Origin: Codonopsis lanceolata
Lineage: Eukaryota > Streptophyta > Magnoliopsida > Asterales > Campanulaceae
Direction of reading: 5' to 3'
Assembly: GCA_013146195.2 (NCBI GenBank)
Contig: CM028377.1
Location: 36,647,632-36,711,631 of the forward strand
Length of the DNA: 64,000 nt
The position numbers and the translations under genes were made by a program. The first letter of the stretch is position 1. Each line of letters begins with the position of its first letter. A model generated the notes under the pieces. The model was not told the origin of the DNA. It saw nothing but the letters and a program-made list of their open reading frames with translations, and did not search any database. Of the stretch, positions 57,100 to 64,000 are shown in pieces.

Positions 57100-60000
57100 A
57101 ATCTTTGCGCGGGCCAAGCAAAACAAACCTAATCTAAAATTTGGTCAAGCGCTGCAGAGGGTGGAGGAATGCTCTAGAGGAGGTGGAGGCATCTGGGGAG
57201 AAGACCTTGTCTTTGGCTTGATATTGATCGGTATATTGAAAATTCGAGGGCTTCGAGCGGCTTCTTGCTCGGCCTTAAGGCCTCCTCTCTGCTATCAACG
57301 GTGCGGCTTTCGCCCTCAAGGCGTCGATGAAAACACATTCTCGGCAGGAAGTGGGCGGATCCAAGTTAGCGGCCATTTTCTGGTGGCCGCATTGACTCGG
57401 CGTGAAGTGGTGGAAGCTGGCGAGCCTCCTCGGGTAGGCGTCGGAAGCGACCCCACTCGGCCATGGTCTTCATATCAATCACCCAGCGGCCGGTGGCTGT
57501 CTAAGAGGCGTGATTGGCGCCGTGTGCGAAATAGAACCTTATGGCATCGCTGTGACCTCATCGCGGCAGAGTTGGTTGAAGTCATCCTCGAAGGCTATGG
57601 ATTTCTTGTAATCCTCCCGACGGCTTGCTCGGCGTCCTTCAATCTGGGCAGCTCCTCCACATGCTTTCCATCTTTGGCGGCTTGCGTAGCGTCTGCCGGC
57701 TACTTGAGCGGTCCCTTTGCTCGGTTGCCGCGGCAGTCAACAGGCTTCGGATTCTTTTTCATGGCAAGTCTTCGGCGGCGAATGGAGCACCGTTCGGCGA
57801 TGCGTCGATTGCTCTTTTCTTGGCGCGATGATTTGGAGCCTCGACTTTCGGCTTCGACTACGCTGCGACTCTTTGCGAGCCTCATAGCGGGCCGTCGGCC
57901 TGCTTTCTTGCGGCGTTCCATTGTACATCGTAGGTGAGTCGAGGTAAAGCACTGCAGCAATGTCGAACACGCAAAAGCGAAAGCAAATCTTCTTGCACCG
58001 CTCAAGCAAAGTCACGTTGGCTAGGGCCGTGGCGGCTCTCGATCACGGGCAAGATCGTCAATGCGGCGCCTCTCGATTATACCTTTTCCTACGGGCGCGT
58101 TCCACGAGCATAAAGGTCGATGCCTCCAATAATGGGGCATCGCCAATTTCTTTCACGGTGCAGGCGGCGGTAGTGGGAACATCTTGAACCCGACTGCCTC
58201 GGGTTGGCGGCTGGGCGGGGCGAGGAAAGGCAAGGTCGAGGACTCGGCCCGGTGACGAACCTCTCGGCGAAGGAGGAAGGGGAAAGGCTCTTCTTCCTTT
58301 TTCCTTTCCCATAACATCTTTGTGAGGGGCCGCGAGGTGTTGCCTTTGGTTGCCGGCTTGTATCCCTCGGCAGCCGTGTGGTCTCTTTCGCACCACCTAA
58401 CAACGCGGAGGATGATGACTTGGTCCCCTAATTGAAAAGCCTTACCTCGCTCAAACAAAGTCCCACGTTCCCAACTAGGACGTGGCCGGCCGTATCTCGA
58501 TCCCGGGCAAGATCATCATGCAGCGCCCTCTCAATTATACCTTTTCCTACCAGGCCGCCCGGGCTTCCACGAGCATAAAGGTCGATGCCTCCCAATAATG
58601 GGGCATCGCCAGAAATTTCTTTCACCGGTGCGGGGCAGCAGGTAGTGGAGGCATCTTGAACCCGGCCGCCTCCAGGTTCTTGGCTGGCATTGGGCTGGAG
58701 GCGGGGAGCGAGGAAAGGCAAGGTCGGGACTCGGCCCGGTGGCGAACCTCCCGGCGGGGAAGGAGGAGGAAAGGCTCTTCTTCCTTTCCTTTCCCACCCA
58801 GCATCTTGGCGGGGGCACGCATCTTTGGAGGGGGCACCACGGAGGTGTTGGCACTTTGGTTGCCGGCGTATCCTCAGCGACATTGTGGTCTCTGCTTCGC
58901 ACCACCTGCTGCGGAGGGATGATGACCTTGGGCACGGTGCTTTCCTAGCCGGGCTTGCGGCCTTGCCCAAGCCTGCTTAGGTGCTTCTTCTTGAGGGGAC
59001 AAGGGCACTTTGGAAGCGAGCCACGGGTTCGTTCACTTTCAAATCATTGCCGTGATTGGCTTGGGTTTCCTCGCCTTGATAAGGCCACATTCTTCATCCA
59101 CGAAACAAGGAGGAGCGAAGCGGGGTCAATAGTTAGGGCGAGCTAGATACATCTGACCAAAGTAAAAACAGTGAAAATTGCGTTAAACAACCATCATTAT
59201 CCTCGTAAGGTGGTAGGCAATCTCCACGGGGCCTAGCGTTGGCACTCAACACATTCCTGCTTAAACATGTTGCCATGGCAGTCGCCCCAATAAGGATGGG
59301 GTCTCTCGGGCACATGGATCAGAAGGGGCTCTACATCAGGGATCTCTGCCCTCATCACACCGGCCAAACACAAGTTGCGCGGATTACAAACCAGCTCCTT
59401 CCAATCAAGAAGAAATTGGCGACCAACGCAGCTTCTCATTCTCTTCTATCACCCCAGCGGCTTTCGGTGTGGCCAATCGGACGATTTCTCCAGTGAAGTC
59501 TGTTTGAAGCCTTGGGGATTTTGACTTCGTCGAGGCGGTGGGCATAAAGCGGCCCGGCCGGCTCGGGATTCTATGAACAAGACCCTCCTATCCCAAGAGT
59601 CCACCTTCACGGGAACTTCGGAAAACAGCCTCAAAAAATTAGAGTTGGCTCTCACTCCGATCCTCCCACCAGTGCTCGGGGCAAAAACAAAGCGACTTAG
59701 GCAAATACATGTGCAGTTCGGATCCTAGCGACACACTTTGTGAAGCGAAAGCGATAATGGCTCGGGCCGGTGTTCAACATCAGTCACGAGGAACAGCTTT
59801 TCGCCTCGAGCAAAAAGTCAACCAAGAAAGGCTCGGTGGGAGGCGCGGTCCAACTTCGGAAAAAGTCGGCAAAAATATAACTTCATTCCCTTGCTCACGG
59901 AAAGCTTCACATTCACGAACACGTCCATCTTATTCGCCGGTAAAATAAGGCGGAGTCAATCCCAAGGGATGTGAGCCGGCGGTCACTTTGTCCGCCGTGT

Positions 60001-60561
60001 CCAATGTAGCCCGTCTTGGCGGCATAACGGCTTTCATCGCGTTAACGTACCGGTCGGGCTCCTCCTCTTCTTCTTCTTGATTCTCTCCTCAGCGGGAACC
60101 CTTCTTGGAAGTCCCCCTACAGTCAAGAAGCGGGCAATAGGGATCCTATCTTGGCTATCCATCCGCCGGAGGCCACCTCTACGAGTGCGGCCGGTCTTCT
60201 TCAAACTGGCAAGCGAGGGTAGGTTATCGCCTCATCGGCCTCACGAGGCCTCTCAGGCCAAATCTATTTGCTCAATTCACCTTTCGCCCATTGGTGAGTT
60301 TCCTACTGAGGTTGTTTCTTTGGTCGAGGCCTTGCCAATGAAGCCTCCGGTCACACTCTCTTCACGAGTCCTCCCATTGGAGGAGTCAACTATATCAACC
60401 ACGGGGGCCTACTACCCGCCTTGAGCGTTGGCCGGCCACCGGACTGACTCACTCCTCCTCTCGCGCTCTACGCTAATAGAGGGAGACTTCTCACTGCTCA
60501 GCGAATCGTTCCTTCCGCCGTAGCTGAAGGTCTCACGATCATTATCGGACACGTCTGACAT
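57100..60561 (-). pseudogene. Antisense ORF region of T2 (putative gypsy-type transposon protein)
   Basis: On the minus strand an ORF starts MSDVSDNDRETFSYGGRNDS at 60561 and reads 49 codons to a stop at 60412. The sense continues in shifted frames, with FLRLFSEVPVKVDSWDRRVL (near 59640) and VCNPRNLCLAGVMRAEIPDV. These resemble PF04195-type (Transposase_28, putative gypsy-type transposon) plant proteins; that match is from memory and tentative. The downstream half contains a tandem duplication of about 490 bp. A minus-strand TATAAAA lies 510 bp upstream (61077). Too damaged to encode protein as given. The plus-strand 258-codon ORF at 57161 is probably its shadow. Confidence 0.5.
57975..58925. 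repeat. Tandem duplication of about 490 bp in T2
   Basis: 57975-58415 and 58465-58925 share GCTCAA-CAAAGTC, CTCGATC-CGGGCAAGATC, TTATACCTTTTCCTAC, CACGAGCATAAAGGTCGATG, GGGGCATCGCCA and GTGGTCTCT-TTCGCACCACC. They differ mainly by one- to four-base indels. Confidence 0.85.
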
Positions 60562-61070
60562 CTACACAGAGATCGAGGAAAATAACTATCAGAGCTTTGT
60601 CCGGGCAACTATTAGCAGGAGAAAAGAAAATCCTAAATCTAGGTCAGCGTGAGGGATTCTGTCCACCTAGCGAGCACGGTTGTGGTTTCTATTCCTCGAT
60701 CTCTATTTAAGGGTGGTTTTACCCCCTAAAACCCTAACAGGGACGCACAGAGATGAAGAGAAACAACGAGACTTATCCATAAACCCAGAGAAATTGAAAA
60801 TAATAACGAAAGAAAGGCTGAAGACTTACTGTGATTTATGCGATGATACGCCTTTCTTTGAGCAGTGCAGGGAAAATATCAGCAGTAACCGCTCTTAATC
60901 GGGGATTGAATGGACACGGCGGCAAAGCGGTCTCGCCAACCTTCGAGGAAAACCGGTAGCAATGGAGACAGCAGCTTCAAGCTCTCCTAAATTTTCTCTC
61001 TCTCGGAAATTTTCTCTCTCTAGGAAATTCTCAAGGACGGTAAAAAAGAATAGAGGAGAAGGGGTTACCC

Positions 61071-61077
61071 TTTTATA
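61071..61077 (-). promoter_or_regulatory. TATA box for the T2 antisense ORF
   Basis: The minus strand reads GCCTATAAAAGGGTAACC. It points toward the ORF starting at 60561 and away from the 3' LTR. The transcript leader would include two GAGAGAGAAAATTT repeats near 60995-61015. Confidence 0.5.
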
Positions 61078-61392
61078 GGCGAAGTCACCAAGTTTTGGGG
61101 GAGGAGGCAGCTTGCGCTGGATGGGCGGCCCATCATCACCTGAGGGCACATCACATTTAATGCGTCGCCGTGGTCGCATCGCCTGCTGACTTCGACGGCT
61201 CACGCGCCTTTTCCGACCACGCGCCTGACACGCCTCTAGCAAGAAGCTTCCTTGATACGCTGCAATTTTCCCCGACGAACTCTCGGCCTTCTAAAAAATT
61301 CACAAGTACTAAAGCCCGGGCGAACATCAAAAAAAGGAATACGCTCCCCGCTCCGAGCATGAATACTCGCTAGACAGGAAGCTAGGGGCCAC

Positions 61393-62192
61393 TGATATAC
61401 CCGGCCCAAACCGGGTCACGAGCCAGGCACGAGTTAGCATCACGTGCTGGTCACGGACATGGTACCTCTGGGGCCCCCGGCCCAGCGAGCAAGATGAGAC
61501 AGCCCGGCGAGCACCGAGCAGCATAACCCTCACTCAGGCACAGGCGGGCGAGGGCCTTTACTGTCAGGCCGAGACCATGATCGGGACTCATACATCTTGA
61601 CAAAGGGATCGGACTTACTTTGCACAGTCGGGAGCAGGGGCCGATCCTCAGACTGACAAGCTCAGAGATCAATACAAACAGAATAATCGGGCAAAGCCTT
61701 GCTCGCTCGAGCGCACACCAAGCTGGGGACGCTAATAGCTTGCTTTCTAAGGTAAGTCAAAGGTTTCCATGTTTGGGCGGAATCCTTACCTTATCAACTC
61801 CTATAACTGGCGATCGGCGCTGTTTCGCCTAGAATCAAGGATTTCCTCCTTGATTACCTCGGCAGATTATGGAAGCGAATCTAGAGCAGATTCAATCACC
61901 AGAGGGCCTATAAATACCTCTCCATAATCATCAACAAGGTACACACACTTTCTTGAGCCTCGTTACTCTGTCAATTTGCTTCTTGACAATCACTCGATAC
62001 TTACTCTCACGCCGGAGGGGTTTCGCGAGGCCTTGCCTTGCACTTCTTCTCAGGTGTTCTTGTGATCTTAACAGGCTCAAGGAGGTCGATTACAAGCCCA
62101 GATATCCTACCCATCTCAAGGACGGCCCAAGCTGCGCATTTTGCCACATCAGTCCTTAATCCTTATGAGCTTATATATTTGGACGTGCATCA
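61393..62192 (+). mobile_element. 3' LTR of Tat element T2 (800 bp)
   Basis: It starts TGATATACCCGG after a purine-rich AGGAAGCTAGGGGCCAC and ends TTTGGACGTGCATCA. Length and ends match the LTR at 8035-8830. TATAAATA lies near 61910, and the CTCTCACGCCGGAGGG motif near 62010. Orientation agrees with the T2 pol. No 5' LTR is in the window. Confidence 0.75.
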
Positions 62193-62336
62193 TAACGAGT
62201 TTCATGTTTATTTTTCCTTTCCTCTTTTTTTTTTAAGGCCTATTGAGTTTCATGTTTAACACGTGATAGAGCATAGGGTTAGAGAGAAAACTAAATGGTG
62301 GCTTGGATAACAAAAGTCTATAAAAATTAAAGTTGT

Positions 62337-62393
62337 ACTCCCTTCGTTTTCAAATTATTGTCTGTTTTGATCCAATATACGGAGTATCATTTT
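62337..62393. repeat. Stowaway-like terminus or short remnant
   Basis: GTACTCCCTTCGTTTTC opens it and ATACGGAGTATC closes it. It resembles Stowaway ends but is too short and worn to define an intact element. Confidence 0.4.
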
Positions 62394-62499
62394 TAAAAAT
62401 TAAATAATTATATTATAATAAATATTAGTGAAATATATGGTTTTATTAATGTCATTGAACCTCTGGTCATAATTAAAGTAGGTAAAATAAGTAACAGTA

Positions 62500-62665
62500 A
62501 AGTAGTAAGGCAAAAACTTGTGTAAGACGATCTTACTGATATTTTTTGTAAGATGAATTTTATTTACCCGATTTGTTATGTATTGGTCGATTGAGTTGTT
62601 AGAGAGTGAGGCTCCGTCTTATGAATTAAAATCTGTAAGACGGTCTTATAGAAGACCTACTCAAG
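62500..62665. mobile_element. Small MITE with GTAAGACGATCTTAC ends
   Basis: The left part has GTGTAAGACGATCTTAC and the right part GTAAGACGGTCTTATAG, giving inverted, internally palindromic ends about 140 bp apart. Related to 14930-15090 and 17745-17885. No ORF and no sure target duplication. Confidence 0.55.
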
Positions 62666-64000
62666 TAGTAATGGATAACTATATATCATGAACATGTGGC
62701 CATAATTTAGTTTTTTTTTTTTTGTGTCGTATTTAGGATAACTCAATATTAATTACTTAATAGGTAGCACTCAATTCAGAAACAAATCAGCTCACTCAAG
62801 CATGTACAATGGGGGAGCAAATGTTGCTCCCTCAAGCTACCCAAATAATTAAAAATAAATAAAAAAACATATTTAAACTACTCTAAGCTACCCAATAAAA
62901 AACATCCTTACAACGGTGGCACAAACCCCAATAACTTTACATATCACACTATCTTTATCTCAATTATATTATATTTTTGTATATTATATATTAATAAATA
63001 AATTTCTTTATGCAAAATAAATTTTATATTGAATAAATTATTAATTCAAATTTTAATTAATTTTTAATAAAAATATTTTTCAAAAATTAATATTCATTAT
63101 TAAATAATAATACTATATATTATATTTTACATATATTAAATTCAATTGATTCAATGTTATTATGGTTAATTTTATATTACATATATTAATTAGTGATTGT
63201 TAATTATGAAATGTATCCATTAAGTTAATATTAACTACTTAACGCATTTTCAAATATTATTTATCTGTTATGTAAAAATCACTACAATAATTCAAACAAT
63301 AAACAGAAATGTAACGATTCAAATAGAAAATCCACTAACAATAAAACAAACATAATGAAAAATATGAAAAATACAACGATAATAAAAGCGAGGATTATTC
63401 AAATTTTGGAAGGGAGAGAAAAGAAAGGAAGGAAAACTCAAAAAAAATGTAGAAAGTTGAGTTGGTATCCAAATTCAGCAAACCAAGTCTCTATTTATAG
63501 ATAAAAATGTGTAGATAGTTAAAAAAAAAATAATTGAAAACATAATAATTTTTTACGTAAAAAATAGACCAAAAACCGGATAAAAAATTACGTGACCAGT
63601 CAAATGGCGCCACGTGGAAAGGAGGGAAAATAATATGTCGGCCACTATTCAATGTTTTGAAATTGCTGATTGAATTGTACAATTTATACCACACCGTTTC
63701 ATTGTATTTTGGTTCAAAACAATGTCGTTTCATTTTTATTTATTTATTTATTTTTGTTGAAGACTTGAAGTTAATGCTACGGTAGCATTGAAGGCTACCA
63801 AAACCTTTTCTTTCTTTTTGTGGCTAATGAAGCTACCACATTATTTTGCAAAATACTTGTAAAGCTACCAATGGATCCTCCTATGTAGCTGCTCTCAAGA
63901 ATAGGTAGGTCATAAACTAGATAAGAGAGACTGATAAGAGGAAGTATGGTGGAAAACTAGCCATTTCTGGATGAGAAAGACACGTTTTAAACAAATTGAT
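62666..64000. other. AT-rich region, no gene recognised
   Basis: Very AT-rich. A minus-strand TATAAATA lies near 63491-63498, but no coding exon follows it. CATGTACAATGGGGGAGC (62799) and GGATCCTCCTATGTAGC (63874) may be worn ends of a larger non-autonomous element. The ORF at 63491-63733 has no family resemblance. Confidence 0.5.

Noticed and set aside
57161..57937. 258-codon plus-strand ORF in T2
   Set aside because: Arg/Ser/Gly-rich text without family resemblance. The gene-like content here is on the minus strand, and the region is indel-damaged.

Overview
The window is nuclear DNA from a flowering plant, almost certainly a dicot. Two host genes have spliced plant-type structures (GT-AG introns, AT-rich introns). 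The rest is packed with plant retrotransposons (chromovirus and Tat-type Ty3/gypsy, Ty1/copia, L1-type LINE) and small DNA transposons (hAT, Stowaway, Tourist, Mutator-like). Short repeats built around a GTAAGACGGTCTTA core remind me of Caryophyllales genomes, but that placement is a low-confidence guess. There is no bacterial or organellar gene block. A run of exactly 100 N at 53334-53433 marks a scaffold gap.

Host genes. (1) A nine-exon GH28 polygalacturonase on the plus strand (10268-13211, 393 aa, signal peptide, all four GH28 motifs). (2) An eight-exon RRP15-like ribosome-biogenesis gene on the minus strand (24043 down to 18436, 312 aa). Every exon junction of both models was checked by hand for phase and GT/AG sites.

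Layout. 1-1690: end of a long LTR and a broken copia gag. 1693-3980: a duplicate of the polygalacturonase promoter plus the first 14 codons, cut off by retrotransposon LTRs (3981-8830). 8831-13211: the intact promoter and gene. 13212-18435: small transposons, a fold-back element and a palindrome cluster. 18436-24043: RRP15-like gene with a 1.8 kb hAT element in its largest intron. 24932-33485: minus-strand LINE pieces. 34041-38437: a plus-strand LINE ORF2 split by a hAT element, with a recoverable insertion site. 38450-42740: plus-strand Tat-type gypsy element (T1), truncated inside integrase. 43262-53333: minus-strand Tat element (T3) whose 3' half appears to carry two plus-strand, plant-gene-like ORFs, one with a plant mobile domain and introns, one DUF7745-like. 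53434-62192: a second Tat element (T2, plus strand), again with an antisense ORF and its own TATA box between integrase and the 3' LTR. 62193-64000: AT-rich sequence with MITE pieces.

The strongest lead is the Tat architecture. Two elements in opposite orientation both seem to have a gene region transcribed against the element between integrase and the LTR. In T3 the LTR promoter and the antisense-gene promoter share a GGTGCGGCACC palindrome about 90-140 bp upstream of TATA. The most useful host-gene observation is the duplicated and then truncated polygalacturonase 5' region.
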